This document shows, piece by piece, positions 18,720-28,930 of a stretch of DNA of 64,000 nt. Positions within the stretch are counted from its first letter, which is position 1, and each line of letters starts with the position of its first letter. Origin of the DNA: Mesorhizobium sp. M1E.F.Ca.ET.045.02.1.1. Lineage in GTDB: Bacteria; Pseudomonadota; Alphaproteobacteria; Rhizobiales; Rhizobiaceae. The stretch is from assembly GCF_003952485.1 (NCBI RefSeq), contig NZ_CP034447.1:372001-436000 (forward strand), in the 5' to 3' direction. The notes below the pieces were generated by a model that saw nothing but the letters and a program-made list of their open reading frames with translations, made no database searches and was not told the DNA's origin. A program made the translations under genes and the position numbers.

Positions 18720-19569
18720 TGAGTGCTCCTTGCAGCCCGTCGGCCACCAAATTTATCCCGATCACAAGGCTGGCAATGGCTAGCGCATCAAACACCACGG
18801 CCCACCAATAACCTCCGCTGATCATTGAGTAGTTGGTCGATATTGACAGCCCCCAGTCAGGTGATGGCGGCTGTAAGCCGAAACCGATGAAGCTCAGTGT
18901 GGCGACTGCAAAGATCGCATAGCCAAGACGCACCGTGAATTCGACGAGGATGGGAGGGAGTATGTTGGGAAGAATTTCGACGAACATGATGTGCATGGAA
19001 TTCTCATGACGGAGCTTGGCAGCCGCGATGTAATCGAGTTCACGCTCTGCGAGAACAGTAGAGCGGACAGTGCGGGCGATAACAGGGGCGAAAGACAGAC
19101 CGATGACGATGATCACCGTTGTTTCTGAGGTACCCAGCGCGACGATCGCAAGTAGCGCAACAATGACCGACGGCATCGCCATCATCGCTTCGTTAAAGCG
19201 CGAGACGACGTCGTCTACAACACCTCGAAAATAGCCGGTTAGAAGACCGAGTACTGTGCCAACACCAGTCGCCAAGATCGTCGCCAGAGGCGCTACTGTA
19301 AGAATGTCTCGCGAACCGACAATGACCCGGGAAAAAATGTCACGGCCTAGTTGGTCAGTCCCGAACCAATGTTCTGCAGAGGGAGGTGCCAGCGCATTCA
19401 AGATATCGTCAGCCAGCGGATCATACGGCACAAGGTGCCGGCCGAGAACGGTACAAAGCGCCCAAAAAAGAACTATCGTCATGCCCGTCACAAAGGAGCC
19501 GGAGACGAACAGCGCCGCGAACACTTCGTGGATACGGCGTTGGCGGTGACTAGCGTCAACATCAGTCAT
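18712..19569 (-). CDS. Dpp/Opp-type ABC permease (DppC-like)
   Basis: Inner-membrane permease of 285 residues with an N-terminal hydrophobic segment, the HWFGTDQLGRDIFSRV block typical of DppC/OppC, and a membrane domain with a final GFGLQPPSPDWG motif. The ATG at 19569 is preferred to a longer frame (19641) because it overlaps the upstream permease stop by 8 bp, in keeping with the tight packing of the operon. Confidence 0.92.
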   Translation of the reverse strand: MTDVDASHRQRRIHEVFAALFVSGSFVTGMTIVLFWALCTVLGRHLVPYDPLADDILNALAPPSAEHWFGTDQLGRDIFSRVIVGSRDILTVAPLATILATGVGTVLGLLTGYFRGVVDDVVSRFNEAMMAMPSVIVALLAIVALGTSETTVIIVIGLSFAPVIARTVRSTVLAERELDYIAAAKLRHENSMHIMFVEILPNILPPILVEFTVRLGYAIFAVATLSFIGFGLQPPSPDWGLSISTNYSMISGGYWWAVVFDALAIASLVIGINLVADGLQGALND

Positions 19570-20518
19570 TCGCCGTCTCCATCTGAATACGTGGGTTGAG
19601 AATGGAGTACAGGATATCGGCGAGCAAAGTCGCCACGGCATAGGTGATGCCTATAATCAGTACGCCCGCCTCCAGCATTGCGAAATCCTTGGCCTTGGCT
19701 GCCCTGAAAATCAGCGATCCGATCCCTTGGTATCGGAACAGCGTCTCCACCACGATAAGGCCGCCTATAAGGTAACCGGTCTGGCTAGCTATGACCGTAA
19801 TCGTGGGCAGCAGTGCGTTCCTTAGTACGTGCCGCCAGATGACACGGCGCCAAGTCAGCCCCTTGAGGACGGCAGTGCGAGTATAGTCCGAGTCGAGCGC
19901 TTCGATCATGCTTGCGCGCGTCATTCGGGCAATGTAGCCGAACAGGACGAGAACGAGCGGAATGGCGGGCAAGATCACATAGTAGAGTTGGGTTAGGGGG
20001 CCCGCACCTTCCGGCCAAGCAGCAGAAATCGGTAGCCAGCGCAGCCAAACGCCAAAGATCATTATCAGCACAACGCCACTAACGAATTCCGGCATCACGG
20101 TCGCCGACAGCCCCCCCATGCTAATAACTCTGTCGATTGGCCTGTCAGCATTTAGGGCAGCCAGCACTCCTCCTAGAATGCCGAGCGGAACGACGAGCAT
20201 GAAGGCCACCAACGCAAGCTTTAATGAATTGCCGAGGGCCTGCACTATGAAGGGCGCGACGGGCACCCCATAGATGTATGACTGGCCCATGTCGCCTTGA
20301 AGGAAATGCCATATCCACGTGCCGTATTGCTCGACGATCGGTCGATCGAGGCCAAACTGGCGATTCAGCGCATCTACGGCCTCCTGATCGGCCAAAGGGC
20401 CAAGGATAGTTCGGCCCACATTGCCGGGCAGAACCTGTCCGACAAAGAACACGAGGAGGCTCAGCAAAAACAGCGTGGTCAACGAAAAGGCGAAGCGCCT
20501 ACCTAGGAAACGGCTCAT
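19562..20518 (-). CDS. Dpp/Opp-type ABC permease (DppB-like)
   Basis: Inner-membrane permease of 318 residues, with the N-terminal helix of DppB/OppB proteins, LDRPIVEQYGTWIWHFLQGDMGQSY-type periplasmic region and the final ADILYSILNPRI end that is characteristic of this subunit. It follows the binding-protein gene after about 90 bp and overlaps the DppC-like gene. Confidence 0.92.
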   Translation of the reverse strand: MSRFLGRRFAFSLTTLFLLSLLVFFVGQVLPGNVGRTILGPLADQEAVDALNRQFGLDRPIVEQYGTWIWHFLQGDMGQSYIYGVPVAPFIVQALGNSLKLALVAFMLVVPLGILGGVLAALNADRPIDRVISMGGLSATVMPEFVSGVVLIMIFGVWLRWLPISAAWPEGAGPLTQLYYVILPAIPLVLVLFGYIARMTRASMIEALDSDYTRTAVLKGLTWRRVIWRHVLRNALLPTITVIASQTGYLIGGLIVVETLFRYQGIGSLIFRAAKAKDFAMLEAGVLIIGITYAVATLLADILYSILNPRIQMETAND

Positions 20519-20609
20519 TGGATCGTGCCCGGATGAGGTGGCGGAAAGATTGCTAATTCGGTCGGCCTGGTGACCAAGGCCGACCGACCGCGCATGTGCC
20601 TTACCCGCA

Positions 20610-22274
20610 TTATGCCTTGCCCGCCTCCTGCAGGAAAAGTTGCCCCATGGCGGTCGGTTGGACGCCTACGATATGTTTCGCCATCGCTGTCAGATGGTCG
20701 AAGAAATAACCGTAGAGCACCGGCGTCTCCTCAAGCAAAAGCCGCTGGATTTGCCCTGCAACTTGGCGCTGCGATTCCAGATCAAGAGTTCCGATGTAGG
20801 ATTTGGCCAGGGCGTCATATTCTCTGTTCTGGAGATTTGCTGAATTCCAAGAGCCGTCGCTTGTGAGTATCGCTGTTAAAAAGACGTTCGGCACCCCGCG
20901 GTGGCCGAAGTCAGCTATACCCATGACCGAGTCCCGCCACGGCGATTTGCCTCTTACCGCATCGCCGTAGAAAACATTCCGGTCCATAATGTCCAAAGTC
21001 AGATCGATGCCGATCTCCTTTACCCAGCGCTGGATCAGCTGCGCATAGGCCGGGATTTCCAGATACTGCTCGGTTGTAAGCGCTACTTGGAAGCCATTCT
21101 CCTTCCCTGCCGCCTTCATCAGTTCTCTGGCCTTTCGGATGTCCTGCTTGCGCTGCGGCACGCTCGGGTCCGCGGAGGGATAGACCGAGGCGAGGGGACT
21201 GTCGTTCCCGATAATGGCACGGTCTTTCATTAGACCCGTCTTGAGCTTTTCGCGGTCGAGACATAGGGACACCGCCTGACGGACGCGCGGGTCCTTGAAC
21301 ACCTCACTGTCGCATTGCATGTGAACTGGCTGATGCGCGGAAGACTTTATGGTCATAACGTTGACGCTAGGATCGTTCAGTAGCGCCACGCCGGCGAGCG
21401 CGGGAAGCTTGTTGATTATGTCTACCTCTCCAGCCTGCAACGCGAGTATTTGAGGCTGGATATCAGCGAAGAAGGTAAATTCTGTCCTTGCTGGCAGCGA
21501 CTTACGTCCCCAGTACTCTTCATTCCGGATGAAGCTCGCGCCCACATTTCGGGTGTATTTGTGCAGTCTAAACGGTCCGGTACCGTCCCAAGCCGTCTCG
21601 TAGTGCCCGGGATAGCTGGCAGGCAGAATGATCGCATTATAGTTGTCTGACGAAACCAGGTAAGGAAAGTTGCCGTTCGGACCGTTGAGATGGAACTCGA
21701 CGGTGTAATCGTCCACTTTGCGAGTAGCGCCCGACTGAAGGATGCCCTTGAACACCGAAAGTGCGTTCGAGGAATTCTTGGGATCAGCCAGGCGGTCCAT
21801 GGTGGCGACGACATCGTCAGCTCTCATCTCGCCGCCAGAATGAAATTTGACGCCCTTGCGCAACGTGAAGGTCCAGACGGAGCCGTCCTCATTGGACTTC
21901 CAGCTTGTCGCAAGCGAGGGCCTTAGCAGCAAGTCGGGCCCATCCACGCAGAGGAACTCGCCGACCTGCTGGAGCATCAGGAACGCACCATAGTCACCCA
22001 CCAGGACAGGGTCGATCTCCGCCTCCGGCGCTGTGCAGGCAACCCGAATGGTTGCGCCTGGCTGGCCCGCGGCCCGAGCTACGGACGGCGCGGCGCCCAA
22101 GCCAGTTGCCAGCCCGACCCGGCCAAGAAAGGGCAGCGACAGGCCAAGCAAACTGCCATGCCGCAAAAATTCGCGACGACTTACGCGACCATCGACGTAC
22201 CCATCTATTAAGTGGTTTTCGGGAGGCGTAAGGCCAGCGCGAAGATTGTCGAGCCAACTAGCATTTCGTGTCAT
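20610..22274 (-). CDS. Family 5 ABC solute-binding protein of the Dpp-type operon
   Basis: Periplasmic binding protein of 554 residues. The signal region has a twin-arginine motif (SRREFLRHGSLLG) preceded by an unusually long N-terminal stretch of about 32 residues. The body has the WTFTLRKGVKFHSGG segment and the C-terminal fold of DppA/OppA/NikA relatives. A strong AAGGAAGGGA precedes the ATG. It heads the operon running to the degenerate amidase; a 15-bp palindrome lies 259 bp upstream (22533-22547). It is not a close paralogue of the binding proteins at 42-1643 and 24355-25953. Confidence 0.92.
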   Translation of the reverse strand: MTRNASWLDNLRAGLTPPENHLIDGYVDGRVSRREFLRHGSLLGLSLPFLGRVGLATGLGAAPSVARAAGQPGATIRVACTAPEAEIDPVLVGDYGAFLMLQQVGEFLCVDGPDLLLRPSLATSWKSNEDGSVWTFTLRKGVKFHSGGEMRADDVVATMDRLADPKNSSNALSVFKGILQSGATRKVDDYTVEFHLNGPNGNFPYLVSSDNYNAIILPASYPGHYETAWDGTGPFRLHKYTRNVGASFIRNEEYWGRKSLPARTEFTFFADIQPQILALQAGEVDIINKLPALAGVALLNDPSVNVMTIKSSAHQPVHMQCDSEVFKDPRVRQAVSLCLDREKLKTGLMKDRAIIGNDSPLASVYPSADPSVPQRKQDIRKARELMKAAGKENGFQVALTTEQYLEIPAYAQLIQRWVKEIGIDLTLDIMDRNVFYGDAVRGKSPWRDSVMGIADFGHRGVPNVFLTAILTSDGSWNSANLQNREYDALAKSYIGTLDLESQRQVAGQIQRLLLEETPVLYGYFFDHLTAMAKHIVGVQPTAMGQLFLQEAGKA

Positions 22275-23056
22275 TGACGTTCCCTTCCTTATTTCTCTTT
22301 ATCTGTCTTCACTGACGTCTGACTGCTCTTGTCGGCGGAGGCGAATGTATCACCTTCAATGCGTGTACTTGACAGCGACTCGCCCGGAATTCGACTATGG
22401 TCATCGGCTTCATTGGTCCGCACTAGTTTAACCGATCGATCGAACAGCCGACGCCGCAGGCAAGTGCTGTTCGGTCCGTCGACCGTCAAATATGGGTCCC
22501 TATTGGTCAAATACTGTTTCACTATTTTTGCTATCTCGCAGCCAGATAGATCTTGGAAGACGGTGACGCCCGCCTGCGTCTCTCTTGCTCTCTTGATTGA
22601 GTTCGAGCTTGAACGGCGCAAGAGTAAGCCCTTTGACACCATGCGCTCAGAGGCCGAGCGGGCGATGAAGCGCGCGTCGTTGTCCCGCCGCCGGGCCGGT
22701 GGACTAAGAAATGGCGCTCACGGATGGGGACCCCTCCCTCCGCTATCGACGAGGTAGCCTGGCCAACATGGAGCAAGATAAAATACTCCCGCCCGGTTTC
22801 GTCCAAACACAAGCCTTGAAGCGGCAGATCCTCGGCCGTCGACTGGACGCTGCGGTGCCTGCGCCAATAGCTTTTTCACGGGGCTCGACGAGTCCTTCGA
22901 GCTAAGATTGCTTTTTGAGGCGTTCCGAGCGCAAGCAGATCCAAAAGGCGATCAGAACGTCATCGGCGTTTCGACCACAATCGGTACGAATGCTCAAATT
23001 CTTCCCAACGTCTCTGGAATCTGGACTGCTCGACGCGAGCGTGCCCGTCGTGCGGG
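22275..23056. other. Upstream region of the Dpp-type operon, no supported gene
   Basis: About 780 bp between the binding-protein start and the end of the serine hydrolase gene. Short frames on both strands have no recognisable family. The palindrome at 22533-22547 is the only regulatory feature found. Confidence 0.4.
22533..22547. promoter_or_regulatory. ATCT-N7-AGAT palindrome upstream of the Dpp-type operon
   Basis: ATCTCGCAGCCAGAT, extended to CTATCT/AGATAG, 259 bp before the binding-protein ATG at 22274. It matches the pattern of the sites at 9714, 12777 and 32209. Confidence 0.5.
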
Positions 23057-24307
23057 CTATGCACGCAGCATCCGCCCCAGTGCCAGCATTTGCGGGACAG
23101 TGATCGAGTCATTCCCAGCATTTGTCAGCAGCGGGTGCGACGCGAAGCGGGCGACCACCATCTCCGCCCTCGGCGCGACATATAGGCGCTGACCGTACAT
23201 GCCCCGAGCTTCCAAGGCACCCAGCTCGTTGTGTGTCACCCACCACTGGCTGCGATACGAACAGCCGGGCTGCGGCACATTGGGGCACTTCTCGGACTCA
23301 ACGCCCTTTTGCACCTCGTATACGACGGACGCGGGAATGAGCTGCTTTCCATTCCACTCGCCTTCGCGACGCATCAGCTCGCCGAAGCGCGCCAAGTCAC
23401 GCAAGGTAGAGCTCAGGCCGCCGCAGACCATCGGCATGCCTCCCGAGTCGACGACAATGTAGGCATTCTCCTCGCAGCCCAGCGGCGCCCAAAGGCGCTC
23501 GTGCAGGAGCTGCGCGAACGAGCGGCCGGTCGCGCGCGCCATCACCCAAGCCATGACCTCCGTGTCAACGCACTTGTACGAGAACCGTTCGCCGTGCGCG
23601 CCTTCCTTGCGTATTGTGCGCAGATAGTCGCACAAAGTTTGCGGGCCGACGTAGCCGGGCGGCCGCCACCGATAGCCCACGGCTCGGCCAAACGCCCGAA
23701 CACCAGAATGCTCGTCCGTATAATCACCTGTGTAGGCTAGACCCGTCTGCATATCCATTACCTGGCGCAGCGTAGCATCCTCCCAAGCGGTGCCGCGCAA
23801 CTCGGGCAGGTAATACGAGATTACCTTACCCTCATCGAGCACGCCTTCGTGCACGAACGCTGCGGCAAGCGTGCCAGCGTACGATTTTGTGACCGACTGA
23901 CACGAATGCGGAAGGTGCGGCTGAAGCGCGCCAAAATAGCGCTCATATACAATGCGGCCGCGGTGCAGCACCACGATGCCGTCGGTGTAGGTGTCGAACA
24001 GCGCCTCATCGAACCGGCGGCTACGCTCGTTCGGCTGGACGAAGGTGATCGCGTCGATGTCGGCCGCCTTCTCACTACGATCGAGCGGCGAAGGCCGCGC
24101 CTCCCCGCGCGACACATTCACAGTCGCCAAAAACTCGCGCATGTGTGACAGCGACCAGCGCCTCTGCGGGAACTCGAGAAAATTGTCACCTTCACGGTTA
24201 ATGCGCTTGTCCGCGGGCGGCGGTGCACCACACATCCAGCCGAGTTTGCGCGGATCGGACGCGCGGCCGTCGAGATAGCGCTGTCCGTCGAATTCGAGCA
24301 TACCCAT
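23057..24307 (-). CDS. Serine hydrolase of the class C beta-lactamase family
   Basis: SxxK-type hydrolase (beta-lactamase/D-aminopeptidase/esterase superfamily), about 416 residues. The active-site motif is SVTK in SCQSVTKSYAG; the YxN-position motif is probably YKC in FSYKCVDTEV, and the DIVVLHRGRIVYERYFG-like N-terminal part is typical of EstB/6-aminohexanoate-dimer hydrolase relatives. The ATG at 24307 follows GGGGGT by about 7 bases; a longer frame would overlap the preceding gene. No signal peptide is obvious, so it is probably cytoplasmic and acts on an imported amide or ester, consistent with its place 47 bp downstream of a binding-protein gene. Similarity to 6-aminohexanoate-dimer hydrolase is an impression, not a measured match. 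Confidence 0.82.
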   Translation of the reverse strand: MGMLEFDGQRYLDGRASDPRKLGWMCGAPPPADKRINREGDNFLEFPQRRWSLSHMREFLATVNVSRGEARPSPLDRSEKAADIDAITFVQPNERSRRFDEALFDTYTDGIVVLHRGRIVYERYFGALQPHLPHSCQSVTKSYAGTLAAAFVHEGVLDEGKVISYYLPELRGTAWEDATLRQVMDMQTGLAYTGDYTDEHSGVRAFGRAVGYRWRPPGYVGPQTLCDYLRTIRKEGAHGERFSYKCVDTEVMAWVMARATGRSFAQLLHERLWAPLGCEENAYIVVDSGGMPMVCGGLSSTLRDLARFGELMRREGEWNGKQLIPASVVYEVQKGVESEKCPNVPQPGCSYRSQWWVTHNELGALEARGMYGQRLYVAPRAEMVVARFASHPLLTNAGNDSITVPQMLALGRMLRA

Positions 24308-24354
24308 CAAGAGACCCCCAGCCTCACGTTTGTCTATCGCAACCAGCGCGCTCC

Positions 24355-25953
24355 TCAGACCTTCTGCATGTTCCACATCGGGACGATCATTGGCATGCCA
24401 ATTGAGCCAGTGAGAGTCTTGGCGCGCGCGATTGGCGAGACGTATTTCCCCAGCCTAACATCGCCGACAAAATCCCACCAAACTCGCTGCATCTTCCGAG
24501 CCAGTGCCTCGCGTTCTTCGAGCGTTTCGACATTTGACCATTCGGCCCGAAGAGCCTCATATTCGTCGCTCTTCGGCCAGCCGTACCAAGCCTTGTCGCC
24601 ATTAGCGGTTAGCATGGGTTCAGTGAGCGGATTGCCGAGGGAATAATCGGGTTCGTCCGTGATGAAGATGCTCCAGCCGCCGTCCCCGATGGGGCCCTTG
24701 TTCGCCCGGCGTGTAACAACTCCACCCCAATCGCTCGGTGCAAGCTCGGCGTTGACCCCGATCTTCCGCAGCGCCGCCGCCAATAGCTGCGAGGCATTGC
24801 TGGCTCCCGACCAATCTGTCGGCTGGAGAATGACGACCTTCTCACCGGCATAACCGGCCTCTTTGAAGAGTTGCTTCGCTTTTTCCGGATCGCCGCCCTT
24901 CTTATACCATCCCGTGTTTTCGTCGTTAGATACAGGTGTATCGTTGCCGAATATTGAAGTCACGGGGCGGCCATAGTTCGGGTTCATGACGCGCATGAAA
25001 GCTTCCTGATCGATCAGGTGGAGGACGGCTTGTCGCGTCTTGACGTTATCAAATGGCTTTTGCAGAAAATTCATGCGCAGGACCACGTCCCAGCCCGCCT
25101 TGTCCAGAACCTGAAGTTCAAGATTGGGATCACTCTCGATCAATGTGTGAAGATCGGCTGGTGGCGACTCAAAGTAATCAATCTCGCCTGCTTGCAGGGC
25201 TGCCAAAGCTGTCTGCTGATCGCTTATGTTATCCCAGGTGACGCGATTGACCTTGACGATCTTCCCGCCGGCGAATCCATCGGGCGGGTTATTGCGCGGT
25301 ACGTACTGTTCATTTCGGTCATAGGCAAAGCTCGCGCCAGGCCTGGCAAGAGCCTCATTGAACTTGAACGGTCCTGATCCGATATTCGTGCTCACCTGTT
25401 CGGTCGCAGGGTGATTAGCGTCCTTCTCGCGCATGATGAACAGGCACGGCGTCGTAAGGTCCGCCAGGATATGGATCAAAAGTCTAAGTGGCTCTCTGAG
25501 TGAGATCGTGAAGGTCTTGTCATCCTTCTTCGAAATATCCTTCGCTCGTTCCATGATCAGTTGTCCGCCGGGAGCCACCTGGGCCCAGCGGCGGATCGAG
25601 GCCACACAGTCCGCCGCAGTGACGGGAGTGCCGTCGTGCCAGCCTAGGCCATCCCGCACCTCGAGCGTATATGTCTTCTTGTCGTCGGATACGCCCCACT
25701 TTCCCACCATTTGAGGCTGCGGCATAAACTTGGAGTCGAGTGCGAACAGCGTGTCGTAAATTGCCGCGCCATGGTCAGCGGTGATGCTAGCCGTCGTCCA
25801 GATCGGATCGAAGACACGGAGTTCTCCGGTCTTCACCATGCGGACCATCTGTGCGGCGGTTGGCGCTGTCTGTGCCCGCAGAATCGAAGGGATCGATACA
25901 ACCGTTCCTGCGGCCATGCCGATCTTAATGAGGTCGCGTCGAGAAATCGTCAT
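24355..25953 (-). CDS. Family 5 ABC solute-binding protein, copy 2
   Basis: Periplasmic binding protein of 532 residues with a twin-arginine signal (ISRRDLIKIG) and AQTAP cleavage region. GGGGAGGAACTAG lies before the ATG. It is a paralogue of the protein at 42-1643, sharing most of its length, and also shares a block of upstream DNA. No permease gene is next to it; the gene downstream is the serine hydrolase. It may hand ligand to the Dpp-type permeases at 16.6-20.5 kb. Confidence 0.92.
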   Translation of the reverse strand: MTISRRDLIKIGMAAGTVVSIPSILRAQTAPTAAQMVRMVKTGELRVFDPIWTTASITADHGAAIYDTLFALDSKFMPQPQMVGKWGVSDDKKTYTLEVRDGLGWHDGTPVTAADCVASIRRWAQVAPGGQLIMERAKDISKKDDKTFTISLREPLRLLIHILADLTTPCLFIMREKDANHPATEQVSTNIGSGPFKFNEALARPGASFAYDRNEQYVPRNNPPDGFAGGKIVKVNRVTWDNISDQQTALAALQAGEIDYFESPPADLHTLIESDPNLELQVLDKAGWDVVLRMNFLQKPFDNVKTRQAVLHLIDQEAFMRVMNPNYGRPVTSIFGNDTPVSNDENTGWYKKGGDPEKAKQLFKEAGYAGEKVVILQPTDWSGASNASQLLAAALRKIGVNAELAPSDWGGVVTRRANKGPIGDGGWSIFITDEPDYSLGNPLTEPMLTANGDKAWYGWPKSDEYEALRAEWSNVETLEEREALARKMQRVWWDFVGDVRLGKYVSPIARAKTLTGSIGMPMIVPMWNMQKV

Positions 25954-26104
25954 CTTCTAGTTCCTCCCCTTTGAGCCACTGGCGCGGTTAATCCGCACCT
26001 ATCAGTGCTGTTGACGCTACGCGTGAGGCATTTCGATCTCAAAAGGGCAGACCCTCATTCTCCCGCGAATGACCTGACCACGAGACAACATCCTGAAATG
26101 GGTA

Positions 26105-26185
26105 GCATCTCGGCACGGAGAGCTTGCGCCAAAATGCGGTGGCTACTGAAATGCGAGCCGCACACGGGCGGCGTGCTTTGAAATG
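26105..26185 (-). promoter_or_regulatory. Upstream block shared with the copy 1 binding-protein gene
   Basis: Counterpart of 1777-1860, about 150-230 bp before the start at 25953. It holds a near-palindrome ATCTC-N6-GAGAG at 26107-26122, which resembles the LysR-type sites but with one extra spacer base and one end mismatch; this part is not preserved in the copy 1 block. Confidence 0.4.
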
Positions 26186-26199
26186 TGGTCAGCATCTGC

Positions 26200-26945
26200 A
26201 TGCCGCATGCGGCTTCTCATCTTCGGGCGGACACGTACGAGCCGCTAGACGTCATGTTCCCGGTCAGCAGCGGTGGCCGGTTCTTCGTGTGGGAACGAGG
26301 GTTGCTCCGGGCAAGCCGAGTCTCGTGCATCGGGGGCGGACCACGGGAGAGTAGAGCGAGGCGTTTGTCGCATTCGCCGTCGCGCAGCGAAGCACGCGTG
26401 GCTGTCGCCGAGGGGCCGGAGGGGGCCGGTTTCTCGGCGGGGTTGAGAACAGCGCGGCGGCAATCGAGCTGACGCTCAAAAGCTGGTGAGGCGACATGGC
26501 CGGCTCCATGTCTGTTTCGAAGCTGGCCCGTCCGGTTACCGGGAGCCTGGCCAGCTTGCATGGTGGTCGCTCCGGCCCTTGTTTTCCCGAGGTGCTCCTG
26601 GGGGAGCGCGTCAAGACCAACCGTCGGGGTGCTGTCACGCTGGAGCTGACGGGGGTCTGGGTTCCCGGCGCTGTCCACGCCGCGCCAACTCGCCGCCGGC
26701 GCCGATCGGCGTGCCGTCGGCGCGCCAACACGCGGCCCTAGTCATGCACCGTTCGCATCGAACCGGATTGCACTCATCCCGCCGCCAATGTTGCCAACTG
26801 CCGCCACATGACCGCGGTCGCGCATTGCCCCAGCACACCTTTCCGGCACCGAAGCCTCTACGCAATCGCAGCGTCCAGCGCCGCTGCGCCTCCAACGACT
26901 TGGCCCAGCGCACCACGTTCGCGGGAACCGGCGCGTTGTTGGACG
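26200..26945. other. GC-rich stretch without a supported gene
   Basis: Several overlapping frames occur on both strands but are arginine- and proline-rich, as expected of shadow frames in GC-rich DNA. None matched a family that I recognise. It could hold a decayed mobile element. Confidence 0.35.
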
Positions 26946-27629
26946 TCACACAGGGGGACTGACTTCTATAAGCATCTTTGCGAGAGTTACGAAGTCTGCG
27001 ACCAACAAGCCAGTGTCGCGCCGAACTGCTTCTGCTGCGAGTGTGAAGCCGGCGCATTCGAAAACGAGTGCACCTACCGTTGGCTCCGCATTCAAAAGCG
27101 ATTTCGCCCCCGCCAGTACATCGGCTGTGATAAGGTCGGGAGTGGCGTCGGGGAAGGTGTCTGCAAGCCGCTGCCACGTTAAAGAGCCTTCGATACCGCC
27201 AATTGCTACGTCTATCTCGGTTGACGACCATCCGGCCCCAATGAGATGGCGTTCAGCAAGTTTGGTAGAGTCATAGGTCAGAATTCCTACTTTGCGCCCC
27301 AAAGGCAGACTCTTGGCGACAAGCGGCACGAGCGCGAGGCTCGACATCACAACAGGTACAGAAACCGCTGCCGCTACTTCGGCTTGATGCAGTGAGCTGA
27401 AGCCGCAGTTGGTGGTTATGGCTGCCACACCCTCGCTCTCCAGCTTTTGTGCTCCACGGATGTAGGCATCCTTTACTGATCGATCGCCAGCCACAAGCCT
27501 GGCCACGTTTGCACCTTCGACGGTCAGGCACTTGATCGGAAATTGATGTGTTTCGGGCGCGCACAGCGCTCCGGGATGACCGATCGGTCTATTTTCGAGT
27601 TCCAAAATCCCCAAAGTCTTGTTATTCAC
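26946..27629 (-). CDS. Asp/Glu racemase-superfamily protein, copy A
   Basis: 227 residues with the two active-site cysteines expected of the Asp/Glu/hydantoin racemase and maleate isomerase superfamily: Cys75 in ITTNCGFSS and Cys192 in VFECAGFTL. It starts with GTG at 27629, with AGGAG about 8 bases upstream. Members racemise amino acids or hydantoins, isomerise maleate, or decarboxylate arylmalonates; the choice cannot be made here. It lies about 200 bp downstream of the DUF2817 and M24 genes on the same strand. A second, divergent member is at 36136-36843. Confidence 0.85.
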   Translation of the reverse strand: MNNKTLGILELENRPIGHPGALCAPETHQFPIKCLTVEGANVARLVAGDRSVKDAYIRGAQKLESEGVAAITTNCGFSSLHQAEVAAAVSVPVVMSSLALVPLVAKSLPLGRKVGILTYDSTKLAERHLIGAGWSSTEIDVAIGGIEGSLTWQRLADTFPDATPDLITADVLAGAKSLLNAEPTVGALVFECAGFTLAAEAVRRDTGLLVADFVTLAKMLIEVSPPV

Positions 27630-27826
27630 GGCGCGTCTCCTGATCGGAACATTTTTCTAACCGTTGCCTTAGATTGCACCGGGCGGCTTGGCTCGACTGC
27701 TGCCGTGACGTGGTAGATGTTGTGGCAGTGCCTTTGGCGCGCAAGCTAGGTACACACACCAATCGCCCTCCCTCGCGCCACTATCATGCCTCACGTGCAT
27801 GACGTCGCTCGATAACGCGCCAACCT

Positions 27827-28930
27827 TCAAAACTGTGCAGGCCACTCAAACATTTGGCGATGCACCTGGCGGCTGCGCCAAATGATCATTTCCCGCCAGT
27901 CCGCTGATCTCGGATCGTAGTGTTCGCGAAGACGTAGGCGGATAGCTCCTGCGAGTTTGGGGTCTACATCTGAATTTTTTGCCAACCAGTGGTCCTCTCG
28001 CAGGACACGTCGACCGTTCTCAGGATCAAACGTGCCGAATTCAAGCGCCACATACACGTGCCGTTCACCAAGCAGCCGCTGCCAAAATTCATCAATACAG
28101 CCACGTATCGGCACTGACGACGACGTCCCGAGATCCGGCGAAGTGACCGATCGACCGAACATTGCCAACGCACGCTCATATCCAGCCAAGCCAGAGGGCT
28201 GCTCAGTCTGAAGCTCTCCGTAGCCGAAGGGGCCAAGACCCGTATGTGTGTCAACAATCACTACCCGATCTCGTGACTTCAGATCAAAGTCCTCGGCAAT
28301 ATTCTCTAGCATTAAACGAGAATGGCTGGGACCGAACCCTCCAAAGAACACACCATTGGGGTGGCTGTACTGGCCAGCCTTCCTCGCTGTTTGAAACGCG
28401 ACTTCGCCTCTTTCCTTGCGGAATTCCTCAATAGCCCTCTCGGAAGCCTCGAACACCGGCCCCTCGACTTCTGCCGGGACCAGGTAATCTGCAAGTGCGT
28501 CGTAACCGGGATTGGCTGGAACAGGTTGCGAAAAGTCTACGAAGTTTCGATTTAGATCGCAGCCCTCCTCCGTCACGCGGCGATTCCATGCAAACCCGTA
28601 AGGGTTGAGTGCATGTATCATCAGCATCGCTTGGCCCGGCGTCAGCGAGTCCGCAATGCCCCTCCGCGTCCAGTCCACCTGTCCAGCGGAGCCGCAGTAG
28701 CCCTCGACGCCGTGAGTGGCCGAGATCAATATGCCGAGATGATGTGCTTCTGGATCGCCAAACCAAGCGACGTCAGTGAACAGTTCCTCGCCTCCGGGTC
28801 CCCGGGCTGGCGATTTATATGATCTGGCTGACTTGGCTGAATCAGCGAGCTTCAGGAACTTCTCGCGCGCTTCGAAATACGTCTCTGAGAAGCTCTCTGA
28901 GACGTCATGCAGTATCTCGTCTCGCATCAT
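27827..28930 (-). CDS. DUF2817 (M14-like) zinc peptidase or deacylase
   Basis: 367 residues. The likely zinc ligands and catalytic residues are His73 and Glu76 in SATHGVEGYCGS, the substrate-binding Asn-Arg pair in EEGCDLNRNF, His229 in VDTHTGLGPFGYG, and the base Glu297 in VALEFGTFD, an arrangement like carboxypeptidase A/AstE-type hydrolases. The start is directly after the stop of the M24 gene, with AAGGA in the end of that gene, so they are co-translated. A role in removing an acyl or amino-acid group from an imported compound is plausible. Confidence 0.85.
   Translation of the reverse strand: MMRDEILHDVSESFSETYFEAREKFLKLADSAKSARSYKSPARGPGGEELFTDVAWFGDPEAHHLGILISATHGVEGYCGSAGQVDWTRRGIADSLTPGQAMLMIHALNPYGFAWNRRVTEEGCDLNRNFVDFSQPVPANPGYDALADYLVPAEVEGPVFEASERAIEEFRKERGEVAFQTARKAGQYSHPNGVFFGGFGPSHSRLMLENIAEDFDLKSRDRVVIVDTHTGLGPFGYGELQTEQPSGLAGYERALAMFGRSVTSPDLGTSSSVPIRGCIDEFWQRLLGERHVYVALEFGTFDPENGRRVLREDHWLAKNSDVDPKLAGAIRLRLREHYDPRSADWREMIIWRSRQVHRQMFEWPAQF

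Noticed and set aside
26217..26740. Overlapping ORFs on both strands in GC-rich DNA
   Set aside because: Arg/Pro/Ala-rich composition without family similarity or start signals.
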